DNA of 64,000 nt. It comes from Oreohelix idahoensis (Eukaryota; Mollusca; Gastropoda; Stylommatophora; Oreohelicidae). Of this stretch, positions 63,932 to 64,000 are shown in pieces (the first letter of the stretch is position 1; each line of letters starts with the position of its first letter). Where the stretch lies: positions 1 through 64,000 of the forward strand of contig JAMPIV010022935.1 in the NCBI GenBank assembly GCA_024509875.1, read 5' to 3'. The notes beneath the pieces are model-generated. The model saw only the letters and a list, made by a program, of their open reading frames with translations, had not been told where the DNA came from and did not search any database. The translations under genes and the position numbers were made by a program.

Positions 63932-64000
63932 GTAAGATGAAGTAATTGAAATTTCAAAAAAAAGAAAAGAAAAAAAAGAGCAACCTGAATATGACTAAAC

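Overview
This window is nuclear DNA of an animal, most likely an invertebrate; arthropod is my best guess, and a mollusc cannot be excluded. The reasons are a many-exon gene with GT-AG introns of 0.4 to 17 kb, no bacterial-style gene packing, and introns full of RTE-type and other LINEs, tRNA-derived SINEs, mariner and Tc1 elements, and MITEs.

The backbone is one plus-strand gene, a YTHDC2 homologue (DEAH-box RNA helicase with ankyrin repeats inside the helicase core and a C-terminal YTH domain). I could place 20 coding exons from 2369 to 63931. All splice phases agree, except that one or more exons are missing between the third and fourth. The order is: linker after the first RecA domain (2369), ankyrin repeats (5001), start of the second RecA domain (7341), helicase motifs V and VI (28256 to 29585), HA2/winged-helix region (29480 to 33958), OB-like region (36411 to 38319), a linker with a His/Gln-rich stretch (46572), then the YTH domain (59606 to 63931). 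The N-terminal R3H and DEAH part lies upstream of the window and the last residues lie downstream.

Region by region: 1-245 is odd C-poor sequence. 310-1662 (minus) is a decayed repeat-derived zinc-finger-like ORF. 2.5-7.3 kb holds a degenerate LINE, a SINE with nested insertions, and a mariner. 7.6-8.2 kb has a satellite-like 290-bp repeat. 8.7-22.6 and 23.2-24.2 kb are aberrant, homopolymer-rich blocks with sharp strand-composition flips; they look like bad consensus rather than biology, and the missing helicase exon should lie there. From 24.2 kb onward the sequence is normal again.

The long intron from 46.8 to 59.6 kb is a museum of insertions. It includes two TTAA-flanked DNA transposons; removing either one rejoins an interrupted LINE reading frame. 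It also has a Tc1 relic, a MITE and a 28-unit minisatellite of 51 bp whose repeat is open on both strands. Several other mobile elements can be dated relative to each other through target-site duplications.
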